Position numbers and translations under genes: made by a program. A stretch of DNA of 15,675 nt from the NCBI GenBank assembly GCA_900547945.1, contig URIT01000074.1:1-15675 (forward strand). Reading direction: 5' to 3'. Numbering within the stretch: the stretch's first letter is position 1; each line of letters begins with the position of its first letter. Below the pieces are notes generated by a model. That model saw only the letters and a program-made list of their open reading frames with translations. It had not been told where the DNA came from and did not search any database. This document shows, one piece after another, positions 1 to 6,123 of this stretch. This stretch comes from an uncultured bacterium (GTDB lineage Bacteria > Verrucomicrobiota > Kiritimatiellia > RFP12 > UBA1067).

Positions 1-1
1 C

Positions 2-133
2 GCGGGTTCGGATTTTCTCGGCTGGACGGAGCTGCCGCGCCGCATCCGCGAAACGGAGCTTGCGCGCATTCTCGCCGCGGGGAAAACGATCCGTGAAAAG
101 GGCGACGCGCTCGTCGTTGTCGGCATCGGCGGC
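2..133 (+). other. pgi: Glucose-6-phosphate isomerase segment (internal fragment)
   Basis: The translated segment contains GSDFLGWTELP, then a charged helix (ELARILAAGKTIREKGDA) and LVVVGIGG. In bacterial phosphoglucose isomerases this order, S-D-F-x-G-W, then helix, then L-V-V-x-G-I-G-G-S, lies in the N-terminal part of the sugar-phosphate-binding SIS domain. In normal Pgi the GIGG is followed by S-x-x-G-A-R; here it is followed by GTAYNSDGG, so homology ends abruptly. The enzyme interconverts glucose-6-phosphate and fructose-6-phosphate in glycolysis. With most of both domains missing, this copy cannot be active unless the join is an artefact. Family recognition is from memory of the motif. 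Confidence 0.72.
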
Positions 134-961
134 GGCACGGCGTACAACAGCGACGGCGGCCGGCTCGTGAGCTTCACGATGAACGGCGGCACGGCCACGG
201 TGACGGGGCAGAACGCGGCCGGCCTCGGCGGCGGCGCGGGCGGCGCGGGCTATGACAAGGGCAAGAACACGTGGGACGGCGGCACGGTCGGGGCGATCAC
301 GCTCAATGGCGGTGTCTTGAAGGTGTCGACGAGCGTGAACGACTCCGCCCCCGGGCTTCTGGTGCCGGCGATCGGCGGCGGCGGCGTCCGCAACCCGAAG
401 GTCACGGTCAGCGCGGGCGGCGGCGACATCACGGTCAACGGCGGCGTGCTCATGGCGAGCGGCGGGCACTACGGCCTCGGCGCGGGCGGCACGACGAACG
501 GCACGGCCACGTGCAAGGACGGCCTGCGCACGCGCGTGCGCATCAACGACGGCACGGTGGAGGTGGCGGGCAGCAGGGCGGCGATCGGCGGGCCCGAGAT
601 GGCCGAGGCGGCGACGACGAACGTCGCGGCGGTCGTCATCCGCGGCGGCAGCGTGAAGTTCTCGGGCGCGCTGCAGGTCGCGCCCACGGCGGGCGACGAC
701 GACGGCTCGCGCGTCTACCGCGTGCCCGTGCGCAAGACGCTGCTGCGGACGCCCTCCCCCTACGCCTGCGCGCTGCCGGTCACGACGGTGGCGCCGCCGT
801 ACACGTTCAGCTACCACGGCGCCGGGCACGCCGGCGACGAGAACGTCCACTTCTGGCTGCCGAACGGCCGCCACCGCCGCGGCGACGGCTTCTTCATCTC
901 GGTCAACGGCGAGGCGGACGCCTTCGCGGGCTACACGGGGGTCGTCTTCTACCTGCGGTAG
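2..961 (+). CDS. Chimeric ORF: Pgi fragment joined to glycine-rich beta-helix-like protein (5' partial)
   Basis: The frame is open from the left edge to a TAG at 959-961; the true start lies outside the window. The first ~44 codons read as an internal part of glucose-6-phosphate isomerase. From about codon 45 the protein becomes glycine-rich, with imperfect repeats built on N-G-G-[TV]-x-x-V strands (NGGTATVTG, NGGVLKVS, NGGVLMASGG, NDGTVEVAG, RGGSVKFSG) alternating with Gly loops such as AAGLGGG, PAIGGGG and RAAIGGP. Such a pattern is typical of large extracellular beta-helix or adhesin-like proteins. The last ~80 residues (from about YRVPVRKTLL) are non-repetitive and end in an aromatic-rich stretch (GVVFYLR), like a closing domain. 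I know of no natural protein combining these two parts. The frame is real, but whether the product exists depends on the junction near 122-136. No terminator is evident after the stop. Confidence 0.6.
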   Translation, partial: AGSDFLGWTELPRRIRETELARILAAGKTIREKGDALVVVGIGGGTAYNSDGGRLVSFTMNGGTATVTGQNAAGLGGGAGGAGYDKGKNTWDGGTVGAITLNGGVLKVSTSVNDSAPGLLVPAIGGGGVRNPKVTVSAGGGDITVNGGVLMASGGHYGLGAGGTTNGTATCKDGLRTRVRINDGTVEVAGSRAAIGGPEMAEAATTNVAAVVIRGGSVKFSGALQVAPTAGDDDGSRVYRVPVRKTLLRTPSPYACALPVTTVAPPYTFSYHGAGHAGDENVHFWLPNGRHRRGDGFFISVNGEADAFAGYTGVVFYLR

Positions 962-1002
962 CGCGCCTGCCCATGAGCCCTTGGACGTGGTGCGCTCGCC
1001 CC

Positions 1003-1031
1003 TTGAATCCGCCGCCGGAATGCGCTAAACT
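1003..1031 (+). promoter_or_regulatory. Sigma70-type promoter for trpS
   Basis: TTGAAT at 1003-1008 (4 of 6 matches to TTGACA) is separated by exactly 17 bases from TAAACT at 1026-1031 (4 of 6 matches to TATAAT). Transcription would begin near 1038, giving a leader of about 20 nt that contains the ribosome site. It separates trpS from the upstream chimeric frame. Confidence 0.5.
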
Positions 1032-1044
1032 ATCTCTTCCATTT

Positions 1045-1050
1045 GGAGGA
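1045..1050 (+). promoter_or_regulatory. Shine-Dalgarno site fixing the trpS start
   Basis: GGAGGA lies 7 bases before the ATG at 1058. It overlaps the possible TTG start at 1043, which excludes that upstream start. Confidence 0.8.
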
Positions 1051-1057
1051 TAGAGAG

Positions 1058-2011
1058 ATGCGGATTCTGACGGGCATTCAGCCCTCGGGCAAATTGCACT
1101 GGGGCAACTACTTTGGCGCGATGAAGTCGATGTTCGACCTTCAGGAGAAGGGCGACAACTTCATGTTCATCGCGAACTTCCACGCGATGACGACGGTGCG
1201 CGACGGCAAGGCGCTGCGCGCGCAGACGCGCGACGTCGCGCTCGACTACCTCGCCTGCGGGCTCGACCCCGCGAAGACGGTCGTCTACCGCCAGAGCGAC
1301 GTCCCCGAAGTGCAGGAACTCGCCTGGTACCTCTCGTGCCTCACGCCGATGGGCCTCCTGGAGCGCTGCCACAGCTACAAGGACAAACTCGCCCACGGGC
1401 TGGAGGCGACGCACGGCCTCTTCGCCTATCCCGTCCTCATGGCGGCCGACATCCTCATCATGAACGCCGACCTCGTGCCGGTGGGTAAGGACCAGAAGCA
1501 GCACCTGGAGGTGACGCGCGACCTCGCGCAGAAGTTCAACAACCAGTACGGCGAGATCTTCAAGCTGCCCGACGCCTACATCCCCGAGACGGTCGCGACG
1601 ATTCCGGGCACCGACGGGCAGAAGATGTCCAAGAGCTACCACAACACGATCGAGCTTTTCGACCCCTCCGCCAAGAAGAAGATCATGGCCATCGTCACCG
1701 ACTCGAAGACGATGGAGGAGCCGAAGGAGCCCGAGGGCAATTCGATCTACGAGATGTACAAGCTCTTCGCGACGCCCGAGGAGGCCGCGCAGATGGCGGC
1801 GAACTTCCGTGCGGGCAACTACGGTTATGGCCACGCGAAGAAGGAGCTGCTCGCCGCCTACAAGCGTCTCTTCGATCCGTTCCGCGAGAAGCGCGCGGAG
1901 CTGGAGAAGGATCCCGACGCGCTGGAGGACATTCTCAAGGCCGGTGCCGCGCGCGCGCGCGCCGAGGCCGCGAAGGTCATGGACAAGGTGCGGGAGGCCG
2001 TCGGACTTTGA
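1058..2011 (+). CDS. trpS: Tryptophan--tRNA ligase
   Basis: Cytoplasmic class I aminoacyl-tRNA synthetase that charges tRNA-Trp with tryptophan using ATP. The 317-residue product has the usual length for bacterial TrpS (~320-340). Residues 9-18 (PSGKLHWGNY) are the TrpS form of the HIGH motif and residues 189-193 are KMSKS; both bind ATP. The AADIL motif near residues 129-133 carries the Asp that recognises the tryptophan indole in this family. The ATG at 1058 is chosen because GGAGGA precedes it at good spacing; an in-frame TTG five codons upstream overlaps that site. The gene is preceded by its own promoter and followed by the repeat-bearing gap, so it is probably monocistronic. No missing key residues. 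Confidence 0.96.
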   Translation: MRILTGIQPSGKLHWGNYFGAMKSMFDLQEKGDNFMFIANFHAMTTVRDGKALRAQTRDVALDYLACGLDPAKTVVYRQSDVPEVQELAWYLSCLTPMGLLERCHSYKDKLAHGLEATHGLFAYPVLMAADILIMNADLVPVGKDQKQHLEVTRDLAQKFNNQYGEIFKLPDAYIPETVATIPGTDGQKMSKSYHNTIELFDPSAKKKIMAIVTDSKTMEEPKEPEGNSIYEMYKLFATPEEAAQMAANFRAGNYGYGHAKKELLAAYKRLFDPFREKRAELEKDPDALEDILKAGAARARAEAAKVMDKVREAVGL

Positions 2012-2024
2012 GAATTAAGTGGTT

Positions 2025-2057
2025 AAGTTGCCGCTGCGCGGCTTTAAGTTGTTCAGT
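2025..2057. repeat. Left arm of 33-bp imperfect inverted repeat (REP-like)
   Basis: This 33-base segment matches the reverse complement of 2182-2214 at 30 of 33 positions. It contains a perfect small palindrome, GCCGC-TGC-GCGGC, at 2030-2042, followed by CTTTAAG-like sequence. Just before it (2015-2027) TTAAGTGGTTAAG carries the 8-bp unit of the downstream array in reverse orientation. The palindrome-plus-tail layout in two opposed copies resembles REP/REPIN elements, though no known family is assigned. Confidence 0.75.
2030..2045 (+). terminator. Weak candidate intrinsic terminator after trpS
   Basis: GCCGC/GCGGC forms a 5-bp GC stem with a TGC loop starting 18 bases after the trpS stop, followed by TTT. 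The U-tract is only three bases, so termination would be weak. The same palindrome in the right arm (2197-2209) has the TTT on the minus-strand side. Confidence 0.3.
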
Positions 2058-2116
2058 TGCCTCAGTCACGCCATTCTCATCAAAGTGCCTTATTCGGTCG
2101 TTTAACATCATCTCCT

Positions 2117-2196
2117 CACTTAACCACTTAACTACTTAACCGCTTAACCGCTTAACCACTTAACCACTTAACTACTTAACTACTTAACCACTTAAA
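2117..2196. repeat. 8-bp tandem repeat array, ten units
   Basis: Ten consecutive 8-bp units fit the consensus YRCTTAAC: CACTTAAC x2, TACTTAAC, CGCTTAAC x2, CACTTAAC x2, TACTTAAC x2, and a last degenerate CACTTAAA that runs into the right inverted-repeat arm. Variation is confined almost entirely to the first two bases of the unit. A possible outlying unit, CGTTTAAC, sits at 2099-2106. The array is AT-rich in an otherwise GC-rich region, is non-coding, and ends 32 bases before the scpA start. There are no spacers, so it is not a CRISPR. Copy number is likely to vary between strains. Confidence 0.9.
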
Positions 2197-2214
2197 GCCG
2201 CGCAGCGGCGACTT
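2182..2214. repeat. Right arm of 33-bp imperfect inverted repeat (REP-like)
   Basis: Reverse-complement partner of 2025-2057 with three mismatches. It includes the GCCGC-GCA-GCGGC palindrome at 2197-2209 and overlaps the last two 8-bp units. In RNA the two arms could pair across a loop of about 124 nt; in DNA they bound the repeat-bearing segment. The right arm ends 14 bases before the scpA ATG. Confidence 0.75.
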
Positions 2215-2228
2215 CATCTCCTACTACC

Positions 2229-3026
2229 ATGGCCCAGGCGGAACTTCTCGCGGAAGACTACAAGGTGGACCTCGACATCTTCGAGGGCCCCCTTGACCTT
2301 CTGCTGTACCTGATCCGCCGCGAAGAGCTGGACATCTACGACATCCCGATCGAGCGCATCACGAAGCAGTACATGGCGTATCTCGACCTGATGCGCCAGT
2401 ACAACCTCGACGTGGCGGGCGAGTTCATCGTGATGGCCGCGACGCTCATGGTCATCAAGAGCCGCATGTTGCTGCCCGTGGACCGCCGTGCCGCCGAGGA
2501 GGGCGTGGAGGAGGAGTGGGTGGACCCGCGCCTCGATCTCGTGCGCCAGCTCGTCGAATACAAGAAGTTCAAGGACGCCGCCGGGCGCCTCGGCGAATAC
2601 GAGGCGCTTGTGCAGGAACGCTTCGACTACGGCGGCGGCCGACCGAAGTTCGAGAAGACGGCGGCCGATGCGGCGGACGCCCTTTCGCGCATCGACCTCT
2701 ACGATCTGCTGACGGCGTTCCAGGACGTGCTCGCGCGCCTGAGCGAGGTTCCCACCGGCGAACTCAAGGGAGCCCGCTTCAGCGTGCCGGAGAAGATGGA
2801 CCTCATCCTCGAACGCACGCGCGCGGACGGGCAGGTCTCGTTCTCGCATCTCTTTGACGCGCAGTCGCCGCGCGGCGAGGTAATCGTGACGTTCCTCGCG
2901 CTGTTGGAGCTTCTGCGCCAGCACCGCATCATCGTCTACCAGAACGCCGCCTTCCACGAAATCACCGTCCTCCCCTCGAAGGAGATGCCCGAGGACGCCC
3001 CGCTGGAGGCGCCGGATGAATGGTAG
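2229..3026 (+). CDS. scpA: Segregation and condensation protein A
   Basis: Kleisin subunit that bridges the SMC ATPase heads and recruits ScpB for chromosome organisation and segregation on the nucleoid. The 265-residue product is near the usual length. Residues 18-26 (FEGPLDLLL) are the hallmark ScpA N-terminal motif, followed by LIRREELDIYDIPIERIT and the helix with VMAATLMVIKSRMLLP, which contacts the SMC neck. The C-terminal part (about residues 190-250) has the winged-helix-like region that binds the SMC head. The start is the first ATG after the repeat region and gives the expected N-terminus, but the bases before it (CTTCATCTCCTACTACC) contain no Shine-Dalgarno sequence, which is odd here. 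It is first of a run continuing into scpB, the standard pairing. Confidence 0.95.
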   Translation: MAQAELLAEDYKVDLDIFEGPLDLLLYLIRREELDIYDIPIERITKQYMAYLDLMRQYNLDVAGEFIVMAATLMVIKSRMLLPVDRRAAEEGVEEEWVDPRLDLVRQLVEYKKFKDAAGRLGEYEALVQERFDYGGGRPKFEKTAADAADALSRIDLYDLLTAFQDVLARLSEVPTGELKGARFSVPEKMDLILERTRADGQVSFSHLFDAQSPRGEVIVTFLALLELLRQHRIIVYQNAAFHEITVLPSKEMPEDAPLEAPDEW

Positions 3027-4168
3027 GGGCCGACGTCCTCGGCGGCCCGCCGACGAGAAAGTTTGAGATGACAGAACCAGAAGAAACAGAAGAAGACGCG
3101 AAAAGCGGGCTTGAGGTCGACGGGACCTCCGAACCGACGCCGGCGGCGCCGGTTGCGGAAACATCTGCCGTGAAGTCCAAAGGACCGCGTATCCCCCTGC
3201 CGTCGTCGCTGCAGGAAATCGTCGGGGCGCTGCTCTTCGCGAGCGAGTCGCCGCTGACGGCGGCGGAACTGCGGACGTGCGTGCGGGGCGTCGCGCCCGA
3301 GGAGGGGGACGACGCGGAGGTGATGTCCGTCTACCAGAGCTGCACGTCGCGCGAGATCGAACAGGCCCTGCACGGACTCGAAAAGGAGCTGGAGCGCAGC
3401 GAATGCGGGTTCCGCCTCGTCTGCACGGGCGGTGCCTACCGCCTGCAGACGGCCTCGGCGTGCGGCCGCTACGTGCGCGCGCTCCTGAAGCTGGACCGCC
3501 CGAGCCGCCTTTCCCGCGCCGCGCTGGAGACGCTGGCGATCATCGCCTACCGCCAGCCGATCACGAAGGCCGAGATCGAGCAGATCCGCGGCGTCGCCGT
3601 GGACACCATCGTGAAGTCGCTCGTCGACCTGCAGCTCGTGCGTCTCGTCGGGCGCAGCGAGCTGCCGGGGCATCCGTTCCTCTACGGCACCTCGCCGCTC
3701 TTCCTGGAGCATTTCGGCCTCGCCTCGCTGAGCGAGCTCAACGACATCGACCCCACGCTCCAGCGGTCGAACCCGCGCGAGCGCGCGAAGCTGTTCGTCA
3801 AGGAGAAGAAGCCCGAGGAGCAGGCAGCCGAAGGGACGGGGGAAACGCCCAAGAAGGATGATGAAAAGGGGGCGGATGCGGTGGTCGTGACGGGGCCCGC
3901 GCCTGATGCCGCGCCTGTTGAAGACGGTGCCGCCGAGGAGGCGGTGCAGGAGGAAGCGGAGGGGCCGGTGGACGCAGAGCCGTCCGCCGACGAGGTCGCG
4001 CCGCGTCGTGTCTCGTTCCGCCCGGACGACGAGGCGGAGGAGGACGACGAGCCGCTGGTCGACGACACGACGGACGAGTTCGACGACGAGGATGACGAGG
4101 ACGATGAATTTGACGAAGACGACGCGGAGGTCGGCGACGTCCCGGAAGGAGAAGAAGATGAAGAGTAA
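3020..4168 (+). CDS. scpB: Segregation and condensation protein B with long acidic tail
   Basis: Winged-helix partner that dimerises on ScpA in the SMC complex. Counted from the ATG at 3020, residues ~64-245 are the ScpB core: LQEIVGALLFASESPLTAAEL opens the first winged helix; ALETLAIIAYRQPITKAEI (169-187) and GRSELPGHPFLYGTS (211-225) are the conserved second-domain motifs. About 25 residues around 90-115 look inserted relative to compact family members. The remaining ~120 residues are low complexity, ending in a very acidic run of D/E (about 335-382). At 382 residues it is much longer than typical ScpB (~170-260). The start at 3020 overlaps the scpA stop by 7 bases with GGAGG at 3005-3009; an ATG at 3068 (MTEPEETEED) is a real alternative with a poorer ribosome site. 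Its 3' end overlaps the next gene by 11 bases. Confidence 0.92.
   Translation: MVGADVLGGPPTRKFEMTEPEETEEDAKSGLEVDGTSEPTPAAPVAETSAVKSKGPRIPLPSSLQEIVGALLFASESPLTAAELRTCVRGVAPEEGDDAEVMSVYQSCTSREIEQALHGLEKELERSECGFRLVCTGGAYRLQTASACGRYVRALLKLDRPSRLSRAALETLAIIAYRQPITKAEIEQIRGVAVDTIVKSLVDLQLVRLVGRSELPGHPFLYGTSPLFLEHFGLASLSELNDIDPTLQRSNPRERAKLFVKEKKPEEQAAEGTGETPKKDDEKGADAVVVTGPAPDAAPVEDGAAEEAVQEEAEGPVDAEPSADEVAPRRVSFRPDDEAEEDDEPLVDDTTDEFDDEDDEDDEFDEDDAEVGDVPEGEEDEE
4146..4151 (+). promoter_or_regulatory. Shine-Dalgarno site fixing the LysM lipoprotein start
   Basis: AAGGAG inside the 3' end of scpB, 6 bases before the ATG at 4158. It selects this ATG over longer in-frame openings upstream that would run through the scpB coding sequence. 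Confidence 0.75.
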
Positions 4169-5216
4169 GCGTGCCATGCTGAAAGTCGGGATGCTGGCGG
4201 GTCTGCTGGCCGTCGTGTGCGGCTGCGACCGGGGACCGTCCCTTTCCGAAATCGAGGAACGCGAGCGGGCCTCGCGCCTCTACACGAACGCGATGGACGA
4301 CCTGCAGGCCGGGCGGATGGACGCGGCGATCAAGGGGTTCGAGCGCGTCGTCCTGCAGGAGCCGAAGTCGTACTCCGCGCACTTCCAGCTCGCGACGCTG
4401 CTGCAGGACGTGCGCAAGGACTACATCGCCGCCATCGCCCACTACCGCAGCTACCTGGCGCTTCGCCCGGCCTCCGACAAGGCGACCGTGGCGCAGGACC
4501 GCGTGAAGCTCTGCGAAACGCTGCTCTCCGCCGAGGTGCTGCGCAAGGCGGGCGGCAGCGCGTCGGGCAAGCTCGCGGCCGACAACGAAAAGCTCACGGC
4601 CGACCGGGACGCCCTGGGCGCGCGGGTGAAGAGGCTGGAGGCCGAGCTTGCGAAGGCGAAGAAGGAGATCGCCCGCCTGGAGACCGAGAACGCCTCCAAG
4701 AGCCGTCTGCTCGCGAAACTGAGCGAGGCGGACGACGTGAAGGCGTCGAAGACCTCCGCCGTGAAGGAGGCCCTTGCCACGCTGCGCAGCGAGCGCGCGG
4801 AGGTGGAGCGCCGCCGCCTGACGCCGACGGACGCCGAACTGCTCGACGAGGGCGACGAGTCCGAGCCCGTGGACCGCATCCGCGCGTCGGAGGACGTGCA
4901 GAAGCTCAAGGGCGAACTCGCCCGCCTCGACGCCGAGCCCGTGCCGCCGCAGGCCGCCGCAGGGAAGGGGAAGGATGCCGGGGCGAAGCCGACGTCGCTG
5001 GAGTCCATGCTGGGCGCCGCCGGGCAGAAGAAACCGAAGGCGAACGCGGGCGGACGGCCCGAGACCTACACCGTACAGAGCGGCGACACGCTCTTCAGGA
5101 TCTCCATGCGCTTCTACGGGTCGCCCAACAAGTGGCGCGCGATCCTGGAGGCCAACCGCGCGGTGATTTCGGCCGACGCCCGTCTGCGGGTGGGACAGGT
5201 CATCCGGCTCCCCTGA
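4158..5216 (+). CDS. TPR/coiled-coil LysM lipoprotein
   Basis: A 352-residue predicted lipoprotein. Residues 1-23 are a lipoprotein signal peptide: MKSKR, a hydrophobic stretch (VGMLAGLLAVV), then V-C-G-C with Cys23 as the likely acylated residue and Asp at +2, which in E. coli favours the inner membrane. Residues ~38-105 look like tetratricopeptide helices (RASRLYTNAMDDLQAGRMDAAIKGFERVV and the following repeat). Residues ~138-218 are heptad-rich coiled coil. A Lys/Ala/Gly-rich linker leads to a C-terminal LysM (303-351: TYTVQSGDTLFRIS ... LRVGQVIRLP), which binds peptidoglycan glycan strands. It probably tethers membrane to cell wall or scaffolds wall enzymes; the substrate-specific role is unknown. 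It overlaps scpB by 11 bases, implying translational coupling, and is followed by an envelope gene one base later. Confidence 0.85.
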   Translation: MKSKRAMLKVGMLAGLLAVVCGCDRGPSLSEIEERERASRLYTNAMDDLQAGRMDAAIKGFERVVLQEPKSYSAHFQLATLLQDVRKDYIAAIAHYRSYLALRPASDKATVAQDRVKLCETLLSAEVLRKAGGSASGKLAADNEKLTADRDALGARVKRLEAELAKAKKEIARLETENASKSRLLAKLSEADDVKASKTSAVKEALATLRSERAEVERRRLTPTDAELLDEGDESEPVDRIRASEDVQKLKGELARLDAEPVPPQAAAGKGKDAGAKPTSLESMLGAAGQKKPKANAGGRPETYTVQSGDTLFRISMRFYGSPNKWRAILEANRAVISADARLRVGQVIRLP

Positions 5217-5217
5217 C

Positions 5218-5490
5218 ATGGCGCCGATTTCCACCAGCCTCGTCCGCCGGCGGCACGCCTGGACATCCTCCCAGGACGTGCCGTGGCGCATCGACGTGGG
5301 CGACGACGCCCTCGCCGCGCTGCCGGCGGAGCGCAAAGCCGGTTGGCGCCTCTTCCACTACCTTTCGGGCGGCGGCATCCGCGCGTTCGCGGGTTCGGTT
5401 GCGCGCGAGGCGGTGTCGCGCCGCCAGACGCGCTTCCTCTGGTTCATGGTCGGCGTGGGGATCGTCTGGCTGGCCTTGCGGTTCATTTAA
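5218..5490 (+). CDS. Small protein with C-terminal membrane anchor, function unknown
   Basis: A 90-residue product not recognised as a named family. The first ~70 residues are soluble and basic at the N-terminus (LVRRRHAW), with a middle segment (WRIDVGDDALAALPAERKAGWRLFHYL). Residues 74-90 (LWFMVGVGIVWLALRFI) form one transmembrane helix at the extreme C-terminus, as in tail-anchored proteins. The ATG follows the previous stop by one base, and the next gene starts 18 bases after its stop, so it belongs to the same transcript. Its place between two LysM genes suggests an envelope role, perhaps as a membrane partner of one of them. This is inference only. Confidence 0.7.
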   Translation: MAPISTSLVRRRHAWTSSQDVPWRIDVGDDALAALPAERKAGWRLFHYLSGGGIRAFAGSVAREAVSRRQTRFLWFMVGVGIVWLALRFI

Positions 5491-5508
5491 GTCAAAGGAG
5501 ATCGTTCC

Positions 5509-6123
5509 ATGAAGAAAACCGTCCTTGTCGCAGGTTTCGCCCTCGCCGCGCTTTCCGGCGCGGCACAGGATTCGACGGCGTCCGCCCGTGCGGCCTACCA
5601 GCAGCAGCAGGCGCTCGCGGAGGTGCCGCGCCTCGTCCAGCAGTTCGACCTGCTCGTGCAGAACCAGGACGCGATCGTCGCGCGCCTCGTCAAGCTGGAG
5701 GGGACGGACACGACGGGGGACGTGCGGGCCGAGATCGCCGCCCTCCGGGCCGAGGTCGCCGACCTGAAGGCCTCCATCCGCCGCGAACAGGACGCGATGC
5801 GCGCGGAGATCGTCAAGGACCTCGCGGGGCGGATCGCCCGCATGACGCCGCCGCCCGCGCCGCAGCCTGCCCCCCCGCCGCGCAGCGGGGCGCCCCGTCG
5901 TTCCGCTCCGCCTCCGCCGCCCGCAACGACCGGCACGCACTACGAGTATGTCATCGAGAAAGGGCAGACCCTCACGCTCATTGCGCAGGGTTTCGGCACG
6001 ACCGTCCCGAAGATTCTCGCCGCCAATCCGGGCCTGAAGCCCAACATGCTCCGCGTAGGGCAGAAGATCATCGTGCCGGCGGAGGATTCGTCCGCGCCGA
6101 AGGGCAAGAAGGGGCGGAAGTGA
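5509..6123 (+). CDS. Secreted coiled-coil LysM protein
   Basis: A 204-residue exported protein. Residues 1-20 are a signal peptide (MKKTVLVAGFALAALSGAAQ) with likely cleavage around Ala19/Gln20. Residues ~40-110 form an amphipathic, heptad-like coiled coil (VRAEIAALRAEVADLKASI). Residues 113-140 are a proline-rich flexible spacer, and residues 145-190 are a LysM domain (YEYVIEKGQTLTLIAQGFG ... LRVGQKIIVP). A lysine-rich tail closes it. The layout, coiled coil then Pro-rich spacer then LysM, suits an oligomeric periplasmic peptidoglycan-binding protein. AAGGAG at 5495-5500 sits 8 bases before the ATG, supporting the start. The stop overlaps the hemB start (TGATG). It shares the LysM with the lipoprotein two genes upstream but has no TPR and no lipobox. 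Confidence 0.85.
   Translation: MKKTVLVAGFALAALSGAAQDSTASARAAYQQQQALAEVPRLVQQFDLLVQNQDAIVARLVKLEGTDTTGDVRAEIAALRAEVADLKASIRREQDAMRAEIVKDLAGRIARMTPPPAPQPAPPPRSGAPRRSAPPPPPATTGTHYEYVIEKGQTLTLIAQGFGTTVPKILAANPGLKPNMLRVGQKIIVPAEDSSAPKGKKGRK

Noticed and set aside
1033..1050. Hairpin that might mask the trpS ribosome site (CTTCC pairing with GGAGG over a 4-base loop)
   Set aside because: The predicted transcript starts near 1038, so the 5' half of the stem would be mostly absent from the RNA.
1043..1057. TTG start five codons upstream for trpS
   Set aside because: It overlaps the GGAGGA ribosome site that correctly spaces the ATG at 1058, and the family N-terminus begins at the ATG.
2117..2196. 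Possible CRISPR array
   Set aside because: Units are 8 bp and directly adjacent with no spacers; there are no cas genes in the window.
3798..5336. Minus-strand frame opposite scpB and the LysM lipoprotein
   Set aside because: Arg/Pro/His-rich with no recognisable domain; fully explained as a shadow of the + strand genes.
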